Positions 1-9,012 of a stretch of DNA of 64,000 nucleotides are shown here, piece after piece. The notes below the pieces were generated by a model. That model was not told where the DNA came from and did no database searches. It saw only the letters and a list, made by a program, of their open reading frames with translations. The position numbers and the translations under genes are program-made. Numbering within the stretch: position 1 is the first letter of the stretch; each line of letters begins with the position of its first letter. The stretch comes from Sphaerisporangium siamense (GTDB lineage Bacteria; Actinomycetota; Actinomycetes; Streptosporangiales; Streptosporangiaceae): NCBI RefSeq assembly GCF_014205275.1, contig NZ_JACHND010000001.1, forward strand, positions 1,302,001-1,366,000. Direction: 5' to 3'.

Positions 1-1
1 C

Positions 2-568
2 CAGCTCCGCGCGCAGAACCCCGACGCGCTGGTGCTCAACGGGTACGGCACCGCGGCGCTGTACGTGATGCGCAGCCGGGCCCAGATCGGCTGGGACATC
101 CCTGCCTTCTGCGACCAGCTCGCCTCCGGCTTCCCGTACCTGAAGAACCTCAAGACGGACCAGCTCAAGAACGTGTTCGTGGTCGTCTCCAGCGCGACGC
201 TGGAGGACAGCGAGCGTCACCCGAACCTGGGCGCCTTCATCGACGACATCAAGAAGAGTCCGGCGGCCGGCGGCATCGGCAACACCGGCTGGGGGCTCTA
301 CGCCACCGGGCACGACGCCCTCGCCGTCGTCGCCTACGCCGCGCAGCAGGCCAAGACCAACGAGTCCGACAAGGTCAAGGCCACGCTGGAGAACCTCCCG
401 CAGCCCTCGGGCGCGCCGCTCTGGTACGCCGCGGGTCCCGCCGGGCAGTACGTGCAGTTCAAGTACTCGCCGGCGAACCACTTCCCGACCACGAGCGAGG
501 AGACCTTCCAGTACGTCCCGCCGGGCGTCTACAACGGCGAAGGCTTCTACGCGCCCGAGAAGGCGTGA
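2..568 (+). CDS. ABC transporter substrate-binding protein, branched-chain amino acid type (5'-truncated by window edge)
   Basis: This is the C-terminal part (about 188 residues) of a periplasmic-binding-protein-like lipoprotein of the LivJ/LivK type. The frame is open from the first bases, so the start and signal peptide lie outside the window. The visible part contains a GYGTAALY strand-helix segment and the TGHDALAVVAYAAQQA helix typical of the second lobe of these type I binding proteins. The stop is 7 bp before a LivH-type permease, followed by fused LivM/LivG and LivF, so it should deliver the ligand to that importer. The linked acyl-CoA catabolic genes suggest a carboxylic acid rather than an amino acid as ligand; that is inference. 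Confidence 0.85.
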   Translation, partial: QLRAQNPDALVLNGYGTAALYVMRSRAQIGWDIPAFCDQLASGFPYLKNLKTDQLKNVFVVVSSATLEDSERHPNLGAFIDDIKKSPAAGGIGNTGWGLYATGHDALAVVAYAAQQAKTNESDKVKATLENLPQPSGAPLWYAAGPAGQYVQFKYSPANHFPTTSEETFQYVPPGVYNGEGFYAPEKA

Positions 569-575
569 GGTCGCG

Positions 576-1442
576 ATGACGACCGTATGGGCCGGGCTGG
601 CGACGGGCGCGATCTACTCGCTGATCGCGATCGGGTACAACGTCGTGCTCCTCGCCTCCGGGACGTTCAACTTCGCGCACGCGCAACTCCTGATGGTCGG
701 CACGTTCCTGGCCTACACCGGGGCCGTCACGCTGGGGCTCCCCGTGCTGCCGACCGTGCTGCTCGCGATGATCGGCGTGGCGGCCATCGCGCTCATCGAG
801 GAGCGGATCGCCATCCGTCCGCTCCTCGGCCGCAGCGACAGCCACGGCACGCTGATCACCACGGTCGGCGCCGCCACCATCCTGGACGGGCTCGCCGCGG
901 TCATCTGGGGCAGGGAGCCGCTGACCGTGCCGTCGGTGCTGCCCGACCGGCCGCTCGACCTGCTCGGCGGCACCGTCCGGCCGGTGGACCTGGTGCTGAT
1001 CGCCTTCACGCTCGTCGTCGGCGTGGGACTGCACCTGTGGTCCCGGCACACGCTGACCGGCCTCGCCTCCCTGGCCTCCGCGGAGGACAGGGACGCGGCC
1101 TCGGCGCGCGGCATCAACGTGCGGCTCCTCGGCGTGGGCGCCTTCGCCCTCGCCGGGGCGGTCGCCGGAGTGTTCGGCCTGCTGGTCGGGGCGCGCACGT
1201 ACGCCGTCTTCGACCTCGGGCACGACCTGGCGCTGTTCGGGTTCGTGGCCATCGCGATCGGAGGATCGGGCAGCCAGCTCGGCGGCCTGATCGGCGGATT
1301 CGCCACCGGGCTCGTGTACGCGTTCGCCGCCAGGTACATCGGCGCGGCCTACCCGCAGATCGTGGTCTTCGCGGCGTTCCTGCTCATCCTGTTCCTGCGA
1401 CCGCGCGGCCTGTTCGGCGCCGCGCTCGAACGGCGGGTGTAG
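576..1442 (+). CDS. livH: Branched-chain amino acid-type ABC transporter permease LivH
   Basis: A 288-residue polytopic membrane protein that forms one of the two permease subunits of a Liv-type importer. It starts with the family hallmark of a short hydrophobic helix (GLATGAIYSLIAIGYN) followed by the FNFAHAQLLMVGTF segment, and carries the usual conserved cytoplasmic loop near DAASARGINV that contacts the ATPases. About eight hydrophobic stretches are visible, and the length is normal for the family. The ATG lies 7 bp after the binding-protein stop with a GAGG-like ribosome site, and the next gene starts 3 bp after its stop, so it is co-transcribed and probably translationally coupled. Confidence 0.9.
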   Translation: MTTVWAGLATGAIYSLIAIGYNVVLLASGTFNFAHAQLLMVGTFLAYTGAVTLGLPVLPTVLLAMIGVAAIALIEERIAIRPLLGRSDSHGTLITTVGAATILDGLAAVIWGREPLTVPSVLPDRPLDLLGGTVRPVDLVLIAFTLVVGVGLHLWSRHTLTGLASLASAEDRDAASARGINVRLLGVGAFALAGAVAGVFGLLVGARTYAVFDLGHDLALFGFVAIAIGGSGSQLGGLIGGFATGLVYAFAARYIGAAYPQIVVFAAFLLILFLRPRGLFGAALERRV

Positions 1443-1445
1443 CCC

Positions 1446-3323
1446 ATGAACGCCCTCGTCCACCGGTACCGCCCGCTGGGCATCGTGCTCCTGCTGGCCC
1501 TGCTGCTCATCGCCCCCACCGCGGGCCTGCTCAACGGCTACTGGTCGCGCACGGTGATGCTGATCGCGATCCTGAGCCTGCTGGTCAGCGGCCTGAACGT
1601 CGTCCTCGGCTACGCCGGCGAGCTGGCCATGGGACAGGTCGCGCTGTACGCCGTGGGCGCCTACGTCGCGGGCTACCTCGGCGTCGAGCTCGGCATGACG
1701 AACGTGCTGTTCTCGCTGCTGGGGGCCACCCTGGCCGCGGTCGTGGTCGGTCTCATCACCGGCATACCCGGGTTGCGCCTCGGCGGCTGGTCGCTGGCGA
1801 TGGTGACGTTCTTCCTGGTCACGCTGGTGCCGAACCTGGTCGACGTCTTCTCCGGCTTCACCGGCGGCACGCTCGGCATGGGCACCGCCGTCCCCACCCT
1901 GTTCGGCATGGAGATCGTCGGCGACCGGCTCTACTGGCTGATCATCCTGGTCGTGGCGGCCTGGTTCGCGGTCGCCCGCAACCTGCTGCTGTCGCGGCAC
2001 GGCAACATGTTCCTGGTCCTGCGGCAGAGCCCGATCCTGGCCTCGGTGCTCGGCGTCTCGGTGTACCGGCTGAAGCTGCTGGTGTACGTCGTCGGCGCGA
2101 TCCCCGCCGCACTGGCCGGGGCGCTGTTCTCGATGCTGGACGGGTTCATCGCGCCGGACACCTTCACCTTCGCGCTCGCGCTCAGCGTGCTCGCCGCGTC
2201 CGTCGTCGGCGGCGCGACCTCGGTGTACGGCGCGATCGCCGGCGCGGCGGTGATGCAGCTCGGGCAGCAGACCTTCACCCAGTTCCAGACCTGGCAGCTC
2301 GTCATCTACGGCGCGTTCCTGCTGATCGCGGGCATCGCGTTCAACCGAGGGCTCGCCGGCCTCGCCCAGGACGGCCTGGCCGCCGTCCGCCGCAGGGGCT
2401 GGCTGCCGACTCCCGCCCCGGTCACCGTCGCCGCCGCCGAACCGGCCGGCGAGGTGGAGACGCGGCTCGAACCGCTGCACGGCGTGACGCTGCGCACCGA
2501 GGGGCTCGGCAAGTCCTTCGGCGGCAACCGGGCGCTCGACGACGTCACGATCGAGGCCAGGCCCGGCGAGGTCACCGCGCTCATCGGCCCGAACGGCTCG
2601 GGCAAGACCACCATGCTGAACCTGATCTGCGGCCTCTACAAGCCGTCCGCCGGGCGGCTGCTGCTGGGCGAGGAGGAGATCGGCGGCCACCCGACGTACC
2701 GCATCGCCCGGCACGGCGTGGCCCGCACCTTCCAGACCCCGCTGATCCCCGCGCACATGACGACGCTCGCGTTCGTCGCCACCGGCAGGTACGTGAGCCA
2801 CCGCGTCGGCATCCTGCCCGCGATCCTGCGCCTCCCGGCCTTCCGCAAGGGGTACGCGACCGACGACGCGCGGGCCATGGCCCTGCTGCGGCTGGTCGGC
2901 ATCGCCGACGTCGCCCACCAGCAGGTCGACTCGCTGGCCCTCGGCACCCGGCGGCTGGTCGAGGTGGCCCGCTGCCTCGCCTCCGGCGCCCGCGTGTTCC
3001 TGTTCGACGAGGTCGGCTCCGGCCTCGACGAGAGCGACCTCGAAGTGCTCGAACGGGCCATCGGAATGATCCGCGAGGCCGGCGGGACGGTGATCCTCGT
3101 CGAGCACAACTTCCCCCTCGTGCTCAAGCTGTCCGACCGAATCCACGTGCTCAGCCAGGGACGGCTGCTCGCCTCCGGCACTCCCGCGCAGATCCAGAAC
3201 GACCGCAGGGTGCTCGCCGAGTACACCGGCGCGACCGACGGCGGGGATGCCGCCGACGCCTTCGACTCGGTGGCCGACCTTCAGGCCGCCGACGGTCCCG
3301 CCACGCCGAAGGGAGCCAAGTGA
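1446..3323 (+). CDS. Fused LivM permease / LivG ATP-binding protein
   Basis: A 625-residue fusion of the second permease and one ATPase of the Liv-type importer. Residues about 1-320 are hydrophobic and contain the LivM segments GLNVVLGYAGELAMGQ and SVVGGATSVYGAIAGA. After an Ala/Pro linker, residues about 345-600 form an ABC domain with Walker A GPNGSGKTT (from residue 381), a Q-loop near ARTFQTPLI and Walker B VFLFDEVGSGLDE followed by the switch His in LVEHNF. The ABC signature is degenerate (SLALGTRR), as is common in LivG. Such LivM-LivG fusions are known in actinobacteria. The stop overlaps the livF start by one base. Confidence 0.9.
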   Translation: MNALVHRYRPLGIVLLLALLLIAPTAGLLNGYWSRTVMLIAILSLLVSGLNVVLGYAGELAMGQVALYAVGAYVAGYLGVELGMTNVLFSLLGATLAAVVVGLITGIPGLRLGGWSLAMVTFFLVTLVPNLVDVFSGFTGGTLGMGTAVPTLFGMEIVGDRLYWLIILVVAAWFAVARNLLLSRHGNMFLVLRQSPILASVLGVSVYRLKLLVYVVGAIPAALAGALFSMLDGFIAPDTFTFALALSVLAASVVGGATSVYGAIAGAAVMQLGQQTFTQFQTWQLVIYGAFLLIAGIAFNRGLAGLAQDGLAAVRRRGWLPTPAPVTVAAAEPAGEVETRLEPLHGVTLRTEGLGKSFGGNRALDDVTIEARPGEVTALIGPNGSGKTTMLNLICGLYKPSAGRLLLGEEEIGGHPTYRIARHGVARTFQTPLIPAHMTTLAFVATGRYVSHRVGILPAILRLPAFRKGYATDDARAMALLRLVGIADVAHQQVDSLALGTRRLVEVARCLASGARVFLFDEVGSGLDESDLEVLERAIGMIREAGGTVILVEHNFPLVLKLSDRIHVLSQGRLLASGTPAQIQNDRRVLAEYTGATDGGDAADAFDSVADLQAADGPATPKGAK

Positions 3324-4072
3324 TGTTGTCCGTCACCGGCGTCACCGGTGGATACGGTGACCTGCGGGTCCTGTGGGACGTGGACGTGGCCGTGCGCCCC
3401 GGCCGGATCACCGTCGTGCTCGGGCGCAACGGCGCCGGCAAGACCTCGCTGCTCTCCGCCATCGCCGGGCTGCTGCCCACCGTGAGCCAGGGCCGCGTCG
3501 AGCTCGACGGGCGCGACCTCAGCGGCGCCGCCGCCCACCGGCGGGTGCGGGCCGGTCTCGCGCTCGTGCAGGAGAACAAGCGGGTGTTCCGCGCCCGCAG
3601 CGTCGAGGAGAACCTGCTCCTCGGCGGATACAGCCTCGGCGGCTTCGGGCTGCGCGGCGGCGCGCGCGGGGCGGCGCTGGAGAAGGCCTACGAGCGTTTC
3701 CCCGTCCTGCGCCAGCGGCGGCGCGAACCGGCGGGCAGCCTGTCCGGCGGCCAGCAGCAGATGCTGGCCATCGGACAGGCCCTGATGCCGGGGCCGAAGC
3801 TGCTGATGCTCGACGAGCCCTCCGCGGGCCTCGCGCCCGCCATCGTCAACGAGGTCCTGGAGATGGTCGCGGCGCTGCGCGACGAGGGCCTGTCCATCCT
3901 GCTGGTCGAGCAGCGGATCGAGCACGCGCTGGCCATCGCCGACGACGTCGCGGTCATGGAGAACGGGCGCATCATCACCACCGGCCCGAAGTCCGCCTTC
4001 GACGACGGCGCGGTGATCCGCGAGGTCTACCTCGGCCGGTCGGGCGAACGCCTGACCACCGGCAACCATTGA
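3323..4072 (+). CDS. livF: Branched-chain amino acid-type ABC transporter ATP-binding protein LivF
   Basis: A 249-residue ABC ATPase that pairs with the LivG half of the preceding fusion. Walker A GRNGAGKTS starts at residue 34, the signature SGGQQQM lies near residue 138, and Walker B LLMLDEPSAGL near 160, followed by the VEQ switch typical of LivF. The ATG at 3323 overlaps the TGA of the previous gene (TGATG), giving coupling. It ends 13 bp before the SDR gene, with a GAGAGGAAAG ribosome site in the gap, tying the importer to the downstream catabolic genes. Confidence 0.92.
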   Translation: MLSVTGVTGGYGDLRVLWDVDVAVRPGRITVVLGRNGAGKTSLLSAIAGLLPTVSQGRVELDGRDLSGAAAHRRVRAGLALVQENKRVFRARSVEENLLLGGYSLGGFGLRGGARGAALEKAYERFPVLRQRRREPAGSLSGGQQQMLAIGQALMPGPKLLMLDEPSAGLAPAIVNEVLEMVAALRDEGLSILLVEQRIEHALAIADDVAVMENGRIITTGPKSAFDDGAVIREVYLGRSGERLTTGNH

Positions 4073-4085
4073 GAGGAAAGAACTG

Positions 4086-4832
4086 ATGTTGCTGAAGGAC
4101 AGGGTCGCCGTGGTCACCGGCGCCGCGCAGGGCATCGGCCGGTCGGTCGCCGAGCTGTACGCCCGCGAGGGCGCCCGGGTGGCGGTGGTCGACGTCAAGG
4201 CGGACGCCGCGGAGAAGGTGGCGGCGGGCATCCGTGAGGCGGGCGGCCAGGCGATGGCCGTGGCCTGCGACGTGTCGGACCGGGCGGCGGTGGACGAGGC
4301 GGCCGCGGCCGTGAAGGCGGCGTACGGGCCGATCGACATCCTGGTGAACAACGCGGGCGTCACGCGCCCGGCGATGCTGCACAAGATGACCCAGGAGGAG
4401 TGGGACGTCGTCATGGGCGTCCACCTGCACGGCTCCTTCTACTGGCTGCAGGCCGTGGTGCACGACATGATCGAGCGGCAGCGCGGGTGGATCATCTTCA
4501 GCTCCTCCTCGACCGCGCAGAACGGCTCGATCGGCCAGATCAACTACGCGGCCGCCAAGTCGGGGATGCTCGGCATGGTCCGCACGGCCGCCCGCGAGCT
4601 CGGCCGGTACAACATCCTGGTCAACGCGGTCGCGCCCGCGGCGGCCACCGAGATGACGCTCAAGGTCCGCACGGACCCGCGCTTCGCCGACGGCGTCAAG
4701 CGGCTGCCGCTGCGCCGCCACGCCGAACCCGAGGAGATCGCGCCGACCTTCCTGTACCTGGCCTCCGACGCGAGCAGCTACGTCACCGGCCAGGTCCTCT
4801 CGGTGGACGGCGGCGGGATGATGGTGCGTTGA
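4086..4832 (+). CDS. Short-chain dehydrogenase/reductase (FabG-like)
   Basis: A 248-residue classical SDR. The NAD(P) fold has TGAAQGIG at residues 12-19, the D of VVDVKAD after the second strand, NNAG near residue 87, and the catalytic Ser-Tyr-Lys set in SSSSTA...NYAAAK (Tyr154, Lys158). The Asp at the end of strand 2 suggests NAD preference, which is inference. In this operon it would oxidise or reduce a 3-hydroxy/3-oxoacyl-CoA during side-chain breakdown. The family is broad, so the substrate cannot be read from sequence. Its stop overlaps a possible TTG start of the next gene (TTGA). Confidence 0.88.
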   Translation: MLLKDRVAVVTGAAQGIGRSVAELYAREGARVAVVDVKADAAEKVAAGIREAGGQAMAVACDVSDRAAVDEAAAAVKAAYGPIDILVNNAGVTRPAMLHKMTQEEWDVVMGVHLHGSFYWLQAVVHDMIERQRGWIIFSSSSTAQNGSIGQINYAAAKSGMLGMVRTAARELGRYNILVNAVAPAAATEMTLKVRTDPRFADGVKRLPLRRHAEPEEIAPTFLYLASDASSYVTGQVLSVDGGGMMVR

Positions 4833-4834
4833 CG

Positions 4835-5974
4835 GTGACGGCCAGTGGCCCGCTGGGCGGCGTGCGGATCGTCACCTTCGCCCCGCTCTACCAGGGGCCG
4901 TACGCGACGACGCTGCTCGCCGACCTCGGCGCGGACGTGATCACGGTCGAGCGGCCGGGGACCGGCGACGGCGCCCGCCTCCAGGGCGTCATGTTCGCCG
5001 CGCTCAACCGGGGCAAACGCTCGGTGGCCCTGGACCTCAAACGCCCCGAGGACCAGGAGACCGCCCGCCGGCTCGCCGGCACGGCCGACGTCCTCGTCGA
5101 GGCGTTCCGCCCCGGCACCATGGAACGGTACGGCCTCGGGTACCCGCGCCTGAGCGCCGGCCATCCCGGCCTGGTCTACGTGTCGCTCTCCGGCTTCGGC
5201 CAGGACGGGCCGTACCGGGACCGGGCCGGGCACGACCTGATGTACCAGGCGGCGGCGGGACTGCTCGACGGGCTGGTGGACCGGCCCGGGGCGGTCCACC
5301 CGCCGCCCGAGCTGGAGGCGGGCGCGATCGTCGGCGCCCTCTACGCCGCGCTCGGCGCGCTGGCCGGCCTGGTCGGCAGGGCCGCCACCGGCCGGGGCAC
5401 CCACGTCGACATGTCCACCCACGAGGCCCTGCTGTCGGTGATGTCCCTGCGGCTGGAACCGGTGCTCAACGGCTCCGGCACACCGGCCCCCGCGCCCGGC
5501 CCCGAACCCGGATACGGGCTCTACCGCTGCGCGGACCGCCGGCTGATCGCGCTCGGCATCGGCTTCGAGGACCATTTCTGGGCTCTGCTGTGCGAGGCGA
5601 CCGGCCTCACCGCGTACGCCGGGCTCACCCAGGCCGAGCGGGCGGCGCGGGGCGACACGCTCGCCGGGCTGCTGTCCGAGGCCCTGTCCGCCCATACCTA
5701 CGCCCACTGGCAGGAACTCTTCGACCGGATCGGGGTGCCCGCCGGCCCGGTCCACCGGCTGCGCGAGATCCCCGACGACCCCCACGTGCGCGCCCGGCAG
5801 GCGATCCGCGCGCTGGACGGCGGCGACGGCCGCCGCTACGTGCGCCAGCCGCTGCGGTTCAGCGGATACGGCGCGCCCGACCCCGCCCCGGCCCCCGGCC
5901 TGGGCGAGCACACCGCTTCGCTCCTTCACGAGCTGGACGCATCACCGCACCATCAGGAGGTACCCGAGCCATGA
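4835..5974 (+). CDS. Family III CoA-transferase (CaiB/BaiF type)
   Basis: A protein of about 379 residues that moves CoA between acyl groups. It begins with the family pattern GPLGGVRIVTFAP, LADLGADVITVERP and NRGKRSVALDLKRPE. The catalytic Asp sits in GRGTHVDMSTHEALL (about residue 192), where it forms the acyl-aspartyl anhydride. The GTG at 4835 is chosen; a TTG at 4829 that overlaps the SDR stop is the alternative and would add two residues. Its stop overlaps the ATG of the acyl-CoA synthetase by 4 bp. With that synthetase it gives two ways to activate the imported acid or recycle CoA. Confidence 0.87.
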   Translation: MTASGPLGGVRIVTFAPLYQGPYATTLLADLGADVITVERPGTGDGARLQGVMFAALNRGKRSVALDLKRPEDQETARRLAGTADVLVEAFRPGTMERYGLGYPRLSAGHPGLVYVSLSGFGQDGPYRDRAGHDLMYQAAAGLLDGLVDRPGAVHPPPELEAGAIVGALYAALGALAGLVGRAATGRGTHVDMSTHEALLSVMSLRLEPVLNGSGTPAPAPGPEPGYGLYRCADRRLIALGIGFEDHFWALLCEATGLTAYAGLTQAERAARGDTLAGLLSEALSAHTYAHWQELFDRIGVPAGPVHRLREIPDDPHVRARQAIRALDGGDGRRYVRQPLRFSGYGAPDPAPAPGLGEHTASLLHELDASPHHQEVPEP

Positions 5975-8079
5975 CCGCGCCCCCGCCCCCGCCCGCGCTC
6001 GACCGGCTGCTCTCCCCTCGGTCGATCGCCATGGTCGGCGCGTCCAACAGCCCCACCCGCATCGGAGGCACCGTCTTCGGCAACCTCCTGCGCGCCTTCC
6101 CCGGCGAGGTCCACCCGGTACACCCCAAGGACGAGGTGGTCCAGGGCCGGACGGCCTACCGCAGCGTGAGCGACCTGCCCGAGGCCGTCGACATGGCCGT
6201 GATCGCGGTGCCCGCCCGCGCCGTCGTGGACGTGGTCGCCGAGTGCGCCGCCCGCGGCATCGGCGGCGCCACCGTCATCACCTCGGGCTTCGCCGAGGCC
6301 GGGCCGGAGGGCCGCGCCCTCCAGGACCGGCTGACCGCGGTGGCCCACGAGACCGGCATCCGCGTGATCGGCCCGAACTGCATCGGGTACATGAACACGC
6401 ACGGCGGCGTGATGGCCAACTTCATGATCACCCCAGACCAGCCGCTCCCCGAGTCCGGTCCCGTGGCGCTCGTCTCGCAGAGCGGCGGCTTCGGCTCCTA
6501 CATCACCAACAAGGCCGTGCTGGCCGGGCTGCGGCTCGGCTGGTTCGTCTCCACCGGCAACGAGGCCGACGTCAACGTGGCGCAGGTCCTGCGGCACCTG
6601 GTGGAGCGGCCCGAGGTCGGGGTGCTGCTGTCGTTCGTCGAGACGCTGCGCGACCCCGAGATCTTCATGGCGACCGCGCGCCGCGCCGCCGAGCTGGACA
6701 AGCCGCTGGTGCTGCTCAAGGCCGGCCGCTCCGACGAGGCCGCCCGCGCCGCGATGAGCCACACCGCCTCGATCGTGGGCTCGGCCCAGGTCTTCGACGC
6801 GGTCTGCCGCCAGTACGGGGTGTTCGTGGCCTCCACCATGGAGGAGCTGCTCGACCTCGGCACCATCTTCCAGGACGGCCGCCGCGCGGCCGGCGACCGC
6901 GTGATCGTGATGACGTCCTCCGGCGGCGCGGGCGTGCTGCTCGCCGACGAGGCCGGGCAGGCGGGCCTGTCGGTGCCCGAGCTGCCCGCCGAGGAGCAGG
7001 CGGCGCTGGAGGCCGACATGCCGCTGCCGTTCTACGGCAGCACCTCCAACCCGGTCGACACCACCGCGCAGACCACCGCGATGCCCGACGCCTACCGCAA
7101 GGTGCTGAACAAGGTCGCGGCCAGCCCGTCCGGCGACATGGTCGCCGCCGTCACCTGGGCGGGGCCGGGTCCCGCCAACGACGCGATCGTCGAGATGTAC
7201 CGGAACACCGCCAAGCCGGTCGCGATCCTGTCCACCGCCTGGTCCGAGCAGTTCCAGCGGGCCGGGGTGCCGACCTTCACCGACCCGCGCCGGGCGATGG
7301 CCTCGCTGAGCGCGCTCGCCCGTCTCTCGGCGCGCGGCCCGGTGCCGCCCGACCCGGAGGCGTTCGCCGCCGACGGCGACCGCGTGCGGCGGGTGCGCGA
7401 GCTGATCGCGGCGGCGGGCGAGGAGACGACGCTGCTGGAGTCGACCGGCAAGAGCATCCTCGCCATGTACGACGTGCCGGTGACCCGCGAGGAACTGGTC
7501 ACCGGCGTGGACGCGGCGGTGGAGGCGGCGGCGCGCATCGGCGGGCCCGTGGCGATCAAGGTGATGTCGTACCGGCTGCCGCACAAGTCCGACGCCGGGG
7601 CGATCCGGCTCGGCCTGCGCGGCCCGGACGCCGTGCGCGACGGCTACCGCGAGATGCTCGACGAGGTGGCCCGCCGGGCCCCGGACGCGCGCGTCGAGGG
7701 CGTGCTCGTCCAGCAGATGGCGCCCGCCCGGCTGGAGCTGACCTGCGGCGTGCAGCGTGACCCGGTCTTCGGGCCCATGGTCGCGGTCGGGCTCGGCGGG
7801 GTGCTGGTGGAGGTGCTGAGCGAGGCCGTGCTGCTCCGCCCGCCGTTCGACGCGGACGCGGCGGTGGCGGCGCTCGGCCGGCTGCTCGGCGGGCGCCTGG
7901 TCACCGGGCGGCGCGGGCTGTCGGAGGAGGAGCTCCGGGCCACCGCCCAGATCATGACCGGGCTCGGCGCGCTGGCGCTCGAACTCGACGAGGTCGCCGA
8001 GGTGGACGTCAACCCGCTGCGCGTCGCCGACGGCGCGGTGCTGGCCGCCGACGCGCTGATCGTCGTGCGCCATGACTGA
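5971..8079 (+). CDS. ADP-forming acyl-CoA synthetase (acetate-CoA ligase family)
   Basis: A 702-residue NDP-forming acyl-CoA synthetase in which alpha and beta parts are fused. Residues about 5-140 form the CoA-binding Rossmann domain (RSIAMVGASN, then VHPVHPKDE), about 145-300 the ligase domain with the phospho-His candidate His264 in MSHTASIVGS, and about 475-700 an ATP-grasp domain (GPVAIKVMSYRLPHKSDAGAI). It would convert an acid, CoA and ATP to acyl-CoA, ADP and phosphate. AGGAGG upstream fixes the ATG at 5971, which overlaps the previous stop. The stop lies inside the next gene by 8 bp. A paralogue with an added GNAT domain lies at 50184. Confidence 0.87.
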   Translation: MTAPPPPPALDRLLSPRSIAMVGASNSPTRIGGTVFGNLLRAFPGEVHPVHPKDEVVQGRTAYRSVSDLPEAVDMAVIAVPARAVVDVVAECAARGIGGATVITSGFAEAGPEGRALQDRLTAVAHETGIRVIGPNCIGYMNTHGGVMANFMITPDQPLPESGPVALVSQSGGFGSYITNKAVLAGLRLGWFVSTGNEADVNVAQVLRHLVERPEVGVLLSFVETLRDPEIFMATARRAAELDKPLVLLKAGRSDEAARAAMSHTASIVGSAQVFDAVCRQYGVFVASTMEELLDLGTIFQDGRRAAGDRVIVMTSSGGAGVLLADEAGQAGLSVPELPAEEQAALEADMPLPFYGSTSNPVDTTAQTTAMPDAYRKVLNKVAASPSGDMVAAVTWAGPGPANDAIVEMYRNTAKPVAILSTAWSEQFQRAGVPTFTDPRRAMASLSALARLSARGPVPPDPEAFAADGDRVRRVRELIAAAGEETTLLESTGKSILAMYDVPVTREELVTGVDAAVEAAARIGGPVAIKVMSYRLPHKSDAGAIRLGLRGPDAVRDGYREMLDEVARRAPDARVEGVLVQQMAPARLELTCGVQRDPVFGPMVAVGLGGVLVEVLSEAVLLRPPFDADAAVAALGRLLGGRLVTGRRGLSEEELRATAQIMTGLGALALELDEVAEVDVNPLRVADGAVLAADALIVVRHD

Positions 8080-8518
8080 CCGTCGCCACCTGATCGGGCA
8101 CGCGTACACGCCGTACACGTTCCCGGTGGAGCACGGCAAGGTGCGCGAGTTCGCCCGCGCCGTCAAGGACGAGGACCCGGTCTACCACGACGTCGAGGCG
8201 GCGCGGGCCGCCGGATACCGGCACCTGCCGGCGCCGCCCACCTTCTCCGCCGTCACCTCGCACTGGGCGACGCGGAACGTGGACGTGCTCCGGCTGGACC
8301 TGCGCCGGGTTCTGGCGGGCGGCGCGGAGTGGGAGTACCTGGGCGACATCGCCGCCGGCGACGTGCTCACGGTGCGGTCGCACATCGCGGACGTGCAGGA
8401 GAAGACCGGCAGCCGCGGCCCGATGACCTTGGTGATCACCGAGCACGAATTCGTCAACGAACGCGAGGAGACCGTGATGCGGCTGCGCAGCACGGTGATC
8501 GAAATGGGGGAACAGTGA
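8072..8518 (+). CDS. MaoC-like dehydratase subunit, FAS1_DH type (HadA-like)
   Basis: A 148-residue hot-dog fold protein of the N-terminal FAS1 dehydratase/HadA type. The opening LIGHAYTPYTFPVEHGKVREFARAVKDE region (two thirds of a typical HadA N-terminus) and the APPTF loop are characteristic. The catalytic Asp-His motif of active MaoC subunits is replaced by DEDPVYHD, so it is probably the substrate-binding partner of the next gene, like HadA/HadB or the ChsH1/ChsH2 pair in steroid catabolism. It overlaps the synthetase by 8 bp and the next gene by 4 bp (GTGA), which fits a heteromeric enzyme made in equal amounts. Confidence 0.82.
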   Translation: MTDRRHLIGHAYTPYTFPVEHGKVREFARAVKDEDPVYHDVEAARAAGYRHLPAPPTFSAVTSHWATRNVDVLRLDLRRVLAGGAEWEYLGDIAAGDVLTVRSHIADVQEKTGSRGPMTLVITEHEFVNEREETVMRLRSTVIEMGEQ

Positions 8519-9012
8519 CAGCACCGGACCCGGAACCGGGCACGGCCCCGGACACAGGACCGGACACGCCACCGGGGACGGTGGCCCCGGAGCGCCGCGT
8601 CGGGCCGCTGACGCGCACCGACTTCGTCCGGTACGCCGGAGCCGGCGGCGACTTCAACCCCATCCACCACGACGAGACCTTCGCCCGCTCCGCCGGGTAC
8701 CCGTCGGTCTTCGGGCACGGGCTGCTCACCGCCGGCGTCCTCGCCGGGTACGCCGCCTCGTGGCTCGGCCGCCGCAACCTGCGCCGGTTCACGGTCCGGT
8801 ACGTCGGCCAGGTCTGGCCGGGCGACACGCTCGTGCTCAGCGGCGAGGTGCTCCGCACCGGGACGGCCGAGGACGGCGGCACCGAGGTCGAGGCGAGCCT
8901 GGAGGTGCACACCGAGGCCGCGGGCCGCGAGCGCAGGCTGGTGCTCCGGGGCGGCGCGACCGCCGCCTACCCGGCCCCCGCGCTCGCCCTGGCGGAAGGA
9001 GAACGGGCATGA
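8515..9012 (+). CDS. MaoC-like enoyl-CoA hydratase, catalytic subunit
   Basis: A 165-residue hot-dog fold R-hydratase/dehydratase. The active-site motif GGDFNPIHHDE gives the catalytic Asp46 and His51, followed by the FGHGLLTAG loop of the MaoC family. An extra Pro/Gly/Asp-rich N-terminus of about 25 residues precedes the fold. GTG at 8515 overlaps the previous stop. Together with the HadA-like subunit upstream it should hydrate a 2-enoyl-CoA, possibly one with a bulky ring substituent; the substrate is inference. Confidence 0.87.
   Translation: MTAPDPEPGTAPDTGPDTPPGTVAPERRVGPLTRTDFVRYAGAGGDFNPIHHDETFARSAGYPSVFGHGLLTAGVLAGYAASWLGRRNLRRFTVRYVGQVWPGDTLVLSGEVLRTGTAEDGGTEVEASLEVHTEAAGRERRLVLRGGATAAYPAPALALAEGERA

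Noticed and set aside
459-3146. Long minus-strand open frame (over 890 codons) opposite the Liv genes
   Set aside because: It is rich in Arg, Gly, Gln, Asp and His, has no domain, and mirrors the third-position GC bias of the livH/livMG genes on the other strand.
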